Of a stretch of 64,000 nt of DNA, positions 44,653 to 52,664 are shown piece by piece. This DNA is from Streptomyces angustmyceticus (GTDB lineage: Bacteria > Actinomycetota > Actinomycetes > Streptomycetales > Streptomycetaceae). How positions within the stretch are numbered: position 1 is the stretch's first letter; the number at the start of each line of letters is the position of its first letter. Location: assembly GCF_019933235.1 (NCBI RefSeq), contig NZ_CP082945.1, positions 8,035,501 to 8,099,500 on the forward strand. The letters are read 5' to 3'. The position numbers and the translations under genes are program-made. The notes beneath the pieces are model-generated. The model did no database searches. It was given only the letters and a program-made list of their open reading frames with translations, and was not told where the DNA came from.

Positions 44653-46080
44653 CTATGCGGGGGCGTCGCCTTCCCAGATCTGCCGGGAGGCTTCCAGCGG
44701 GTAGAGGGTGTCGGAGGGTGGGAGGTTCCACACTCTGGTGGTCGGCTCTTCCAGGGTGAAGCGCGGCCAGCCCGGGTCGCCGGCCGCGGCGAACGAGGTC
44801 CAGGCAGCGCGCAGCCGGCCGGACAGGCCGGCGAAGTCGGCGGGCGGCGGTGCACCCAGAAAGCGGGCGGCAAAGCGGCTGGTGGCGTTGCCGAAGGTGA
44901 ACGGGACGTCGATGCCGTGGGCGGCGCCCAGAGTGGGGCCGTGCCAGGTGAAGTCGTACAGCCAGGTGCGGCCGCCCGCGCGGGCGTGGGCCCGGGCGAC
45001 CCGGGTGGTCGGCATCCGTACGAGGGCGTCGGACAGCACGACCGTGAACAGGTCGGTGTCGGTGAGCCCGGGGTGGGCCCGGCGGTAGGCGGGGGCCGCC
45101 TCCTTGCCCAGGCCGACCGCCTCGGCGACCAGCTCCAGGTCGACTCCCGTCGCGGGGGCCGGGCCCTGGCCCCGGTACTCCTCGTGGGTGAAGCCGCAGA
45201 TCAGGTCGACGTCGCGGCCCGCGCCGGTGTCGAGGGCGGCCCAGGGCTGCCCGGTCACCAGGTCGCCGTCGATGACGGGGCCGAAAGCGCTGAACCCGTC
45301 CTCGCGAGTCCGCAGCGGGGCGTCCTGGAGCGCCAGAAGCGCCTCGGGCGGCAGGCCGGCCAGCCCGTCCCACGTCGCCGGGACACCGGCGGCCCGCGCG
45401 ATCGTGGCAGTGATCGTCTCTGCCTCGGTGTGGGTGCGGACCCCCGCCGGGATGCTCTGGGCGATCGCCCGCCGGAACAGGCCCCGCGCCGCGGGCGCGG
45501 CCATGAGCAGGGCGGCGGAGGCGGCGCCGGCGGACTGTCCGAACACGGTCACGTTGCCGCTGTCGCCGCCGAACGCGCCGATGTTGTCCCGCACCCATTG
45601 GAGGGCGGCGATCTGGTCGTGCAGCCCACGGTTGTCCGGCACGCCGGGCAGGTGCCCGAACCCTTCAAAGCCGACCCGGTAGTTGAAGGTCACCACGACG
45701 ACCCCGGAGCCGGCGAGCGTGCCGGCGTCGTAGTGGGGCATGCTCGCCGAGCCGTGCTTCCACAGGCCCCTGTAGATCCACACCATGACCGGCAAGCCGG
45801 CCGCACCGGGGTCCGGGGTCCACACGTTCACCGTCAGACAGTCCAGCCCGTCGCCCGGCCGCCACATGGCCGGGGCGCCGGGCGCCGGGGCCGACTGCGG
45901 GGGCGCGGCCCCAAAGGCGAGAGCGTCGCGGACTCCGTCCCACGCCGCAGGCGCAGTGGGGGGCCGGAACCTCAGCGGAGCCTCGGGCGGCGCGGCGAAA
46001 GGGATCCCCCGGAAGCACGAGATCCCGTCCCGGCCGGCCCCGCGCACCTTCCCCGCGGACGTCACCACCACCGGATTCAT
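44653..46080 (-). CDS. Type-B carboxylesterase with altered oxyanion loop
   Basis: A 475-residue carboxylesterase/para-nitrobenzyl-esterase-like enzyme starting at ATG 46080, with GAGGAGGG upstream. GIPFAAPPEAPLRFRPP and DCLTVNVWTP are the family N-terminus. The nucleophile elbow is VFGQSAGAASAALL with S183, and the catalytic His is in GAAHGIDVPFTFGN. The oxyanion hole, normally WIHGGGF, reads WIYRGLW (101-107), which loses the Gly-Gly pair. The enzyme may have altered or reduced activity. No signal peptide, so it is cytoplasmic. Confidence 0.87.
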   Translation of the reverse strand: MNPVVVTSAGKVRGAGRDGISCFRGIPFAAPPEAPLRFRPPTAPAAWDGVRDALAFGAAPPQSAPAPGAPAMWRPGDGLDCLTVNVWTPDPGAAGLPVMVWIYRGLWKHGSASMPHYDAGTLAGSGVVVVTFNYRVGFEGFGHLPGVPDNRGLHDQIAALQWVRDNIGAFGGDSGNVTVFGQSAGAASAALLMAAPAARGLFRRAIAQSIPAGVRTHTEAETITATIARAAGVPATWDGLAGLPPEALLALQDAPLRTREDGFSAFGPVIDGDLVTGQPWAALDTGAGRDVDLICGFTHEEYRGQGPAPATGVDLELVAEAVGLGKEAAPAYRRAHPGLTDTDLFTVVLSDALVRMPTTRVARAHARAGGRTWLYDFTWHGPTLGAAHGIDVPFTFGNATSRFAARFLGAPPPADFAGLSGRLRAAWTSFAAAGDPGWPRFTLEEPTTRVWNLPPSDTLYPLEASRQIWEGDAPA

Positions 46081-46085
46081 CCAGC

Positions 46086-46180
46086 CCTCCTCAACCAAGA
46101 CGGGCCTCCTCAACCAAGACGAGCCTCTTCGGCCAAGCCAGCCCTCCTGGGCCAAGACGGGCCTCCCGGCCACGACAGGC
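46086..46180. repeat. 19-bp tandem repeat upstream of the esterase
   Basis: Four units starting CCTC, 19 bp each, run from 46086 to 46161 (first unit CCTCCTCAACCAAGACGGG, second with one change, the third more diverged, the fourth GG-substituted), and a degenerate fifth follows. The first unit is adjacent to the esterase ribosome site, so the array is in its 5' leader or promoter. Confidence 0.75.
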
Positions 46181-46265
46181 CGGCCCGATTCTATGGATGG
46201 GGATGCCGGCCGGCCTCATACGCCTCGCTCGGAACCGGCGCGCCGGGTGGGGGCGAGGGGGCTGC

Positions 46266-46886
46266 TCAGTCCTTGACGATCCCGCGCGGCGGCATCCAGT
46301 GGTGAACCGTGAAATCGCCCTTCTCCAGGGTCTCGAACGGAGCGGAACCCAAACATGCGCCGACGCTGTTCTCCGGCAGACCGTCCATGGCCCAGCTGTA
46401 GCCCAGCCGGTCCCTCTTGCCGTCGTCCAGCACGGTGAAGCCGAACCGCTTGCCCTTCAGATCACCGATCTCCGGCATGCCCGGCGCGCTCTGGAAATGC
46501 GACTCCTCCACGATCCCGGTGGCGACGGCCACCGGACCGCCGGTCACCAGACAGTCGATACGGCCCTTGAAGTAGCCGCCCCACTGCTTGCCGACGTGAT
46601 GGCTGGCGTAGAAGGTGCCGCGCGCCTTCTCGCCGAACCCATGCGCGTCAAAGGCGAAGTGGACGTTGTCGCCCGGCTGACGCTTGAGCTTCGCCGACCC
46701 CTTGAGCAGCGGTTCGTCGACGGTGCGCCGGGCGGTATGTGCCCCGGCCTCGGCGGGGGCTCCGGCAGTGGCCCCGGCCGCGGTGGCCGCGCCCATGGTG
46801 CCCAGGGCGAGTGCGGTCGCCGCGCCGACGACGAGGGTCGTGGCGGTGACGAGAAAAGAGCGGCGCCGGACGGGGGTGCGGAGCAT
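46266..46886 (-). CDS. Tat-exported hypothetical protein
   Basis: A 206-residue protein starting at ATG 46886 with GGAGGAAG upstream. The N-terminus is a Tat-type signal (RTPVRRRSFLVTATTLVVGAATALALG). The mature domain is beta-rich: GSAKLKRQPGDNVHFAFDAHGFGEKARGTFYASHHVG, then RIDCLVTGGPVAVATGIVEES. This order is seen in small secreted proteins of Streptomyces with no known role. Two cysteines could form a disulfide. Confidence 0.8.
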   Translation of the reverse strand: MLRTPVRRRSFLVTATTLVVGAATALALGTMGAATAAGATAGAPAEAGAHTARRTVDEPLLKGSAKLKRQPGDNVHFAFDAHGFGEKARGTFYASHHVGKQWGGYFKGRIDCLVTGGPVAVATGIVEESHFQSAPGMPEIGDLKGKRFGFTVLDDGKRDRLGYSWAMDGLPENSVGACLGSAPFETLEKGDFTVHHWMPPRGIVKD

Positions 46887-47442
46887 GGCTTCCTCCAACG
46901 GGAAGGGCGTCGAGCGGACCGTCATCGGGCCCGTCGGCCGGGAACCTCCCGGCCACTCACCACGGTGCCGCCCGCACCCGCATCACCACGTCAGACCACA
47001 GGCCGGTGCGCCTCCGCCGCCCGGCGGAAGGAGGGACGGTACGCCAGGCCGATGCGAGGGGAGCCCGACCTGCGGTGTCCACGCACGACTACTTCCCTCT
47101 GAAGTGGCCGTTCGGCGGCCAGTCCCTCAGGCCGGACGGCGCACCCACCCGGCCACCTACCTCAGTCCGGTCGGGCGGTGACCGAGGGGTTTCTGATCTT
47201 CCCTGCTTACGGCACCACTTGGGGCGAGGATGTCGGAGTACCTCGTTCCCGAACGGTCGTCGTCGGTGCCGCCGGCCGTGGTGACGCCGACCTGTCCGCA
47301 ACCCACTGCTCGACCAGCGACTTCACGCCGAGGGCGATCTCCGCACGGTGCGACACAAGTACGATGCCAACCAACGGTGCCATGAACGAAAAGCCTACGA
47401 GTCGGAACGCCGTTCATCAATACCGAACAGGGAGTTGCTTCC
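46887..47442. other. Divergent intergenic region
   Basis: These 556 bases separate the Tat-exported protein gene and the IclR gene. No protein is supported. A small perfect palindrome just before the IclR start is listed separately. Confidence 0.45.
47405..47415. promoter_or_regulatory. Candidate IclR autoregulatory site
   Basis: GAACGCCGTTC is a perfect 5-1-5 palindrome 28 bp upstream of the IclR start codon. Position fits autorepression; the short length makes this tentative. Confidence 0.35.
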
Positions 47443-48219
47443 ATGGTCCAGGCGGTGCACAGGGCGATGCACGTTCTCCGGGAGCTCGCCACGGCGACAC
47501 CGCGACTGGGCGTGACGGAACTGGCCGACCGCATCGGTGTCGCCAAGCCCACCGTGCACGCCCTGCTCCGCACCCTGGAGGCGGAGGGGATGGTCGTCCA
47601 GGACCGCGAGACCGGCAAGTACCAATTGGGCCCCGGACTGGTGGTCCTCGGCAACGCCTACCTGGACTCGCACGAACTGCGCACCCGCGCGGTGACCTGG
47701 GCCGATCTGCTGGCCACCCAGACCGGTGCCGCCGTGTGGGTCGGGGTCTTCACGGACCGTCACATCCTCGTCGTCCACCATGCGTTCCGTCCCGGCGGTT
47801 CGGTGCAGGTGCTGGAGACGGGGGCCAGTCTGCCCTGGAACACCTGCGCCCTGGGCAAGGCCATCGCGGCCTTCCTGCCCTCCGAACGCCGCGCGGAACT
47901 GCTGGCGGGCGAGCTGCTCCGGGTCACCGGTGCCAGCATCGACGATCCCGCACGGCTCGTGGCGCAGTTGGACCGGGTGCGTGAGACCGGTTACGCGCTG
48001 GACGACCAGGAGCTGACCTTGGGGGACGCCGGCATCGCGGCCCCCGTCTTCGACCGCTCCGGCGAAGTCGTGGGCGGCCTCGGCCTGGTGGGCCCGGTCG
48101 AGCGACTGCTCGCCGACAGCGCACGTCAGGAGTGTGCCATCGCGGTGCGCGAAGTCGCCCGCAGCCTGTCGCGGGATCTCGGCGCGCCACGTGACGCGGG
48201 TCTGCGCGCCAGCAGCTGA
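47443..48219 (+). CDS. IclR-family transcriptional regulator
   Basis: A 258-residue regulator. The N-terminal winged helix is VQAVHRAMHVLRELATATPRLGVTELADRIGVAKPTVHALLRTLEAEGMVVQ, then YQLGPGLVVLGNAYL. The effector domain has LETGASLPWNTCALGKAIAAFLP and YALDDQELTLGDAGIAAPVFDRSGEVVGGLGLVGP. It resembles GylR-type regulators, and an orphan DhaL gene follows, which would fit dihydroxyacetone/glycerol control; it could also control the Hpg genes. ATG 47443. Confidence 0.92.
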   Translation: MVQAVHRAMHVLRELATATPRLGVTELADRIGVAKPTVHALLRTLEAEGMVVQDRETGKYQLGPGLVVLGNAYLDSHELRTRAVTWADLLATQTGAAVWVGVFTDRHILVVHHAFRPGGSVQVLETGASLPWNTCALGKAIAAFLPSERRAELLAGELLRVTGASIDDPARLVAQLDRVRETGYALDDQELTLGDAGIAAPVFDRSGEVVGGLGLVGPVERLLADSARQECAIAVREVARSLSRDLGAPRDAGLRASS

Positions 48220-48612
48220 CTCCCCTCGGGGCCTCCCGATGTGAGTGAACCTTCGTCAACTCCGCTGTGTCACTGGTGGATTCGACAAGATCTGCCGCCT
48301 GCCGACCCTCTGGGCAAGAAGTCCTTGACGGGGCCGGGGTCGGTGGGTTTTGCTTCCTGTGGTCATTCGGCAATGCCGAACAGCTTTCGGAAACTGCCGG
48401 TGACCCGACCTACCGTTCAAGGCTGCGATCACGGGGGAGTGAAGGGAGCGCCTGCCATGCGGAAGTCAGCGAGGAAGCCCGTCAAGTTACCCGAGCACCC
48501 GGCTTCGTGCCCGGCGTCGGGTACGTTCCCGCCGCGCACCCCCGTCGTGCGTCACTCCCGTCAACACCCTTGGTTGCACAGCCTTGTTGGAGTACCAACC
48601 GAAGGAGTACCG
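48220..48612. other. Intergenic region with palindrome
   Basis: These 393 bases lie between the IclR and DhaL genes. A perfect 15-bp palindrome at 48366-48380 is listed separately. No protein is supported in the remainder. Confidence 0.45.
48366..48380. promoter_or_regulatory. Perfect 15-bp palindrome upstream of dhaL
   Basis: TTCGGCAATGCCGAA is a perfect 7-1-7 palindrome located about 230 bp upstream of the DhaL start and 150 bp after the IclR stop. Symmetry and size fit a dimeric regulator such as the adjacent IclR protein. Confidence 0.5.
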
Positions 48613-49278
48613 GTGGATGTTTCGCTCACCCGTGACTGGGTGCAGAACATCGCCTCGGCCATGAGCCGGAACCAGGACCACCTCACCACACTGGATTCGG
48701 CCATCGGGGACGGCGACCACGGGGCCAACATGGCCCGTGGTTTCGGCGCGGTGCGCGCCGTCCTCGACGACGCGTCACGGCCCGCCGCCTCGGTCGACGA
48801 GATCCTCGTGGCGGCGGGAAAGACCCTGATGTCCGTGGTCGGCGGCGCCTCCGGTCCCCTGTTCGGCAGTGCTTTCCGGGCCCTCGGCGAGGCCCTCGAT
48901 ACCGAAGCGGAGGTCGACACCCCGCGGTTCGCGGCGGGGCTCGCCGCGGCGCTCGACAAGCTCCAGCAACTGGGGGCGGCGGAGCCCGGCGACAAGACCA
49001 TGATCGACGCGTACGCGCCCGCCGTCGCGGCCTTCCGTGACGCGGCGCAGTCCGGCGCCGACTTCCGCACGGCCGCACGTGCCGCGGCCGACGCGGCCGA
49101 AGCCGGTATGCGGGCCACCGTGCCGATGCAGGCCAGGAAGGGCCGCGCGTCGTATCTGGGACTGCGCAGCATCGGCCACCAGGACCCGGGCGCCACCTCG
49201 ACCACCTATGTCTTCCGTGCCCTTGCCGAGGCGGCGGAAGCCGAGGCGGCAGAGCCCGGCCCAGGCAACCGTTTGTGA
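48613..49278 (+). CDS. dhaL: DhaL-like dihydroxyacetone kinase subunit (orphan)
   Basis: A 221-residue DhaL-domain protein; GTG 48613 has GAAGGAG upstream. The ADP/Mg site is DSAIGDGDHGANMARGF, followed by LMSVVGGASGPLFGSAFRAL, AEPGDKTMIDAYAPA and RKGRASYLGLRSIGHQDPGATST. In standard systems DhaL phosphorylates dihydroxyacetone held by DhaK with help of DhaM. Neither DhaK nor DhaM is in the window. An orphan copy next to IclR and the Hpg genes may use another partner or substrate. Confidence 0.9.
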   Translation: MDVSLTRDWVQNIASAMSRNQDHLTTLDSAIGDGDHGANMARGFGAVRAVLDDASRPAASVDEILVAAGKTLMSVVGGASGPLFGSAFRALGEALDTEAEVDTPRFAAGLAAALDKLQQLGAAEPGDKTMIDAYAPAVAAFRDAAQSGADFRTAARAAADAAEAGMRATVPMQARKGRASYLGLRSIGHQDPGATSTTYVFRALAEAAEAEAAEPGPGNRL

Positions 49279-49471
49279 CCTGCGGGACTTCCGCCGCCCT
49301 GGCCGACTGCCCGCACGGCCTCTGATGACTACTCGACTCCTCTTGATTCTTCACCCGGGCCGGAGCTCTGCGGCCGTTTGCCCGCATCGTCGCCACGCCA
49401 CGCCCGTGCCGGATTCCGGGTCGCTTCCGTAGCGCATCCGGTCACCTTTCTGAACGCGAGATTGGATCAAC

Positions 49472-50581
49472 GTGACTGTCCATTCCGTCGACCATGTCGA
49501 GTTTTACGTCGGGGATGTCAACCAGGCATCTCACTACTACTGCGGTACCTACGGATTCCGGGTGGTGGCCGAGGCGGGGCCGCTCACCGGCCTGGCCGGA
49601 GCCCGCTCGCTGGTGCTGGCGCACGGCGGCGTCCGCCTGGTGCTGACCTCCGCCCTGCACGCCGACCACGCGGCCTCGCGGTTCGTCCGCAGGCACGGCG
49701 ACGGGGTCCGCGATGTGGCCCTGCGGACGGACGACGCGGTCGGCGACTTCGAACGGGCGGTGGCGGCAGGGGCCGAGGTCGTCTCGGAACCGCAGACCTT
49801 CGAGGACCCCACCGGCCGGGTCACCCGGGCCACCATCGCCGCGACCAACGACCTGGTCCACAGCTTCGTGCAGCGTGACGAGCCGACAGGCGCGTTCCTG
49901 CCCAAGCGATACCGGCCCGTTGCCGCCGTAGCCGCGCCGGGACCCGAGCTGCTGCGCTCGGTCGACCACCTGGCCCTGTGCCTGCGCGCCGGTTCGCTGG
50001 AGACCATGGTCGACTTCTATCAGCGGGCGCTGGGGCTGCGGCACACCTACGACGAGTACATAGTCGTCGGTGGCCAGGCGATGGCCTCGAAGGTCGTGCA
50101 GGACGAGACCCGGGGCGTCACCTTCACCATGGTGGAGCCGGACCCGGTCGGCGACCGCGGTCAGCTCAACGACTTCCTCGACGGTTTCGACGGTCCCGGT
50201 GTCCAGCACGTGGCCTACGGCACGAACGACATCGTCCGGGCGGCCCGCGAACTGCGCGCGTCCGGCGTGGAGTTGCTGTCGACCCCGGCCGGTTACTACT
50301 CCGCGCTGGCCGACCGGGGCATCGAGGTGGACATCGACACCGAGGTCCTGCAAGAACTGGGCCTGCTGGCCGACCGGGACGAATGGGGCCAGCTGGTCCA
50401 GGTGTTCACCCGCTCCCCCTACGCCCGCCGTACGGTGTTCTTCGAGCTGATCCAGCGGCTCGAGGCGCGGACCTTCGGCAGCGGAAACATCAAGGCCCTC
50501 TACGAGGCCGTGGAGCGCGAGCGCGCCGATGGCCCGGATGCCGGCGTTCCGGTCGGCGCCGCGGCGAGGACCGAGGGGTGA
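49472..50581 (+). CDS. hmaS: 4-hydroxymandelate synthase (HPPD superfamily)
   Basis: A 369-residue Fe(II) dioxygenase of two VOC domains. The metal ligands H166 (SVDHLAL), H246 (GVQHVAY) and E325 (FFELIQ) each lie five residues after those of Amycolatopsis HmaS as I recall them. EYIVVGGQAMASKVVQ and SGNIKALYEAVERER also match HmaS better than 4-hydroxyphenylpyruvate dioxygenase, which has a longer C-terminal helix. It converts 4-hydroxyphenylpyruvate and O2 to 4-hydroxymandelate, step one of hydroxyphenylglycine synthesis. Its stop overlaps the oxidase start. Product choice (HmaS vs HPPD) rests also on the next genes. Confidence 0.87.
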   Translation: MTVHSVDHVEFYVGDVNQASHYYCGTYGFRVVAEAGPLTGLAGARSLVLAHGGVRLVLTSALHADHAASRFVRRHGDGVRDVALRTDDAVGDFERAVAAGAEVVSEPQTFEDPTGRVTRATIAATNDLVHSFVQRDEPTGAFLPKRYRPVAAVAAPGPELLRSVDHLALCLRAGSLETMVDFYQRALGLRHTYDEYIVVGGQAMASKVVQDETRGVTFTMVEPDPVGDRGQLNDFLDGFDGPGVQHVAYGTNDIVRAARELRASGVELLSTPAGYYSALADRGIEVDIDTEVLQELGLLADRDEWGQLVQVFTRSPYARRTVFFELIQRLEARTFGSGNIKALYEAVERERADGPDAGVPVGAAARTEG

Positions 50582-51750
50582 CCGCGCCGGTGGCCGGGCG
50601 GGCCGAACCGCACCATGCCCCGGAGGACTCGCCGCTGTCCCCCAAGGACTACGCGGCGGCGGCAAGTGCCCGGCTCGACCGGTCCGTATGGGACTACATC
50701 GCCGGTGGCAGCGGTGACGAGGTGACGCTGCGCGAGGACCGCGCGGCCTACGACCGTTACCGGCTGCGTCCGCGGGCTCTCGTCGACGTGTCCCACCTCG
50801 AGTTGGGCACCACACTGCTCGGCCGGCCGGTGTCGGTCCCCATCGGTATCGCGCCGATGGCCTACCACCGGCTGGTCCATGCGGACGGCGAGATCGCGAC
50901 CGCCCGCGCGGCCGGTGCGGTGGGTGCGCTCACCATCACCAGCACCTTCGCGAGCAAGACGATCGAGGAGACCGCGCGGGCCGCGCCCGGCCCGCTGTGG
51001 CTGCAGCTGTATGTGATGCGCCGCAGAGAGGTCACCGAGTCCCTCGTGCGGCGGGCCGAAGCCGCCGGCTACCGGGCCCTGGTGATCACCGTCGACACCC
51101 CGCGGATGGCGCGCCGCGAGCGTGACCTGCGCAATGGGTTCAGCCTGCCGCCGTACGTCCGGCCGGCCAACCTGGACATCAGCCAACGGGCCGGACTGCA
51201 CGAGGGCCGGTCCGGCAACTCCACCCTGGCCGAACACGCGGCGCTGCACCATGACGCCGCGTTCACCTGGGAGGACCTGGCCTGGTTGCGGTCGCTGACC
51301 GGTCTGCCGCTGGTGCTCAAGGGCGTACTCACCGCGCAGGACGCCCGGCGGGCGGCCGATCTCGGGGTGGCGGGGCTGATCGTCTCCACCCACGGTGGCC
51401 GTCAACTCGACGGCGTGATACCGGCGTTGGACGCGCTGCCCGAAGTGGTCGCCGCCGTGCCGCCCGAGTGCGAGGTCCTCGTCGACGGTGGCATCCGCCG
51501 CGGTACGGACGTGCTCAAGGCGCTGGCGCTCGGGGCCCGCGCCGTGCTGGTCGGCCGTCCCGTGCTCTGGGGCCTCGCCGTCGACGGCGCCGACGGTGTC
51601 GAACGGGTCCTGGCCACCCTCCGGGCGGAGCTGGAGGAAGCGATGGCACTGACCGGGCGTCCCCGCCTCGACACCATCACCCGGGACCTGCTCCACCCCT
51701 CCGCGGACCTTCCGTTCCACCCCACTTCGAACGACAAGGAAATGGCATGA
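50578..51750 (+). CDS. hmo: FMN-dependent 4-hydroxymandelate oxidase
   Basis: A 390-residue alpha-hydroxyacid oxidase, GTG 50578. FMN-site residues include K249 (LVLKGV) and the GGIRRGTDVLKALALGARAVLVGRP phosphate loop. The catalytic His272 and Arg275 are in STHGGRQLD. AGGSGDEVTLREDRAAYDRYRLRPRALVDVS is the usual N-terminus. In the hydroxyphenylglycine route Hmo oxidises 4-hydroxymandelate to 4-hydroxyphenylglyoxylate. Position right after hmaS with a four-base overlap supports this. Confidence 0.88.
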   Translation: MTAPVAGRAEPHHAPEDSPLSPKDYAAAASARLDRSVWDYIAGGSGDEVTLREDRAAYDRYRLRPRALVDVSHLELGTTLLGRPVSVPIGIAPMAYHRLVHADGEIATARAAGAVGALTITSTFASKTIEETARAAPGPLWLQLYVMRRREVTESLVRRAEAAGYRALVITVDTPRMARRERDLRNGFSLPPYVRPANLDISQRAGLHEGRSGNSTLAEHAALHHDAAFTWEDLAWLRSLTGLPLVLKGVLTAQDARRAADLGVAGLIVSTHGGRQLDGVIPALDALPEVVAAVPPECEVLVDGGIRRGTDVLKALALGARAVLVGRPVLWGLAVDGADGVERVLATLRAELEEAMALTGRPRLDTITRDLLHPSADLPFHPTSNDKEMA

Positions 51751-52664
51751 CGACGAACGACGCACGCTTCGCGCTGACCGACGCCGAGCGGGACCTGCTG
51801 CCGTCCGAGGAAGACGTGCGGTTCTACCAGGAGCACGGCTGGTATCTGTCGAAGAAGCTGCTGACCGACGAGGAGGCCGACCTGCTGAACTCCGCGGCCG
51901 ACCGCTTCTACGCCGGCCACCGGGACCGCACCCTGCCGGCCCGGCCGCCGCGCCTGGCGTACTGGGAGCCGTCGAAGGGCGATGTGCACCGGCACAACGA
52001 CTACATCTTCTACGAGGACGAGACCATCCGCAGCATCCTGGCCAAGCCGCTGATCGCGGCGGTCGCGGCACGTATCGCGCGGACCAGCCAGATACGGCTG
52101 TGGAACAGCACGCTCATCCACAAGCCGCAGCGTGCGGACGATGACCGCAACATCGTGCCGTGGCACTTCGACCGCCACTACTGGCAGACCTGCTCCTCCG
52201 ACGAGATGCTCACCGCCTTCATCCCCTTCCACGACTGTGACGAGGAGATGGGGACGATCACGATGGTCGACGGCAGCCACCGCTGGAAGGAGACCGGCGG
52301 CGACGATTCCACCAGCCGCCACTTCGCCGACCGCGACCGGTCGGAGCTCGAGGACATGCTCTCCGAGAACGCCGCGTTCAACAACGCTCAGGTGCGCAAG
52401 GTTCCGGTGAACATCCCCAAGGGACACATCAGCTTCCACCACTGCCGTACCTACCACGGCAGCGGTTACAACCTCAGCGACCGTCCCCGCCGGGCCATCT
52501 CGCTGCACCTGCAGGACCGGACCAACCAGTGGCGGCCCTTCGAGCTGTCCTCCGGCGACCTCGTCGTCTACAACAACGATGTGCTCGTCGGCAAGGACGA
52601 GAACGGCAACCCCGACTACCACGACGCGGACTTCTGCCCCGTCCTGTGGGAGGACCCCCGGTGA
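51747..52664 (+). CDS. PhyH-family Fe(II)/2-oxoglutarate dioxygenase
   Basis: A 305-residue phytanoyl-CoA dioxygenase-like oxygenase, ATG 51747. The iron triad is H140-x-D142 (PWHFDRHYW) and H237 (RTYHGSGYN); R249 of RRAISLHLQ is placed to bind 2-oxoglutarate. FYQEHGWYLSKKLLTDEEADLL is the family N-terminus. It is coupled on both sides (ATGA and GTGA) to the Hpg genes but has no place in the known four-step Hpg pathway, so it likely hydroxylates Hpg or a precursor. This is the main sign of an unusual product. Confidence 0.87.
   Translation: MTTNDARFALTDAERDLLPSEEDVRFYQEHGWYLSKKLLTDEEADLLNSAADRFYAGHRDRTLPARPPRLAYWEPSKGDVHRHNDYIFYEDETIRSILAKPLIAAVAARIARTSQIRLWNSTLIHKPQRADDDRNIVPWHFDRHYWQTCSSDEMLTAFIPFHDCDEEMGTITMVDGSHRWKETGGDDSTSRHFADRDRSELEDMLSENAAFNNAQVRKVPVNIPKGHISFHHCRTYHGSGYNLSDRPRRAISLHLQDRTNQWRPFELSSGDLVVYNNDVLVGKDENGNPDYHDADFCPVLWEDPR

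Noticed and set aside
43699..46305. 868-residue plus-strand frame
   Set aside because: Antisense to the DUF2071 and carboxylesterase genes, which have clear catalytic and family motifs.
49472..50581. Housekeeping 4-hydroxyphenylpyruvate dioxygenase (tyrosine breakdown)
   Set aside because: The C-terminal part and the IVVGGQAM segment fit hydroxymandelate synthase better, and the next genes are an Hmo-like oxidase, HpgT and prephenate dehydrogenase, not homogentisate genes.
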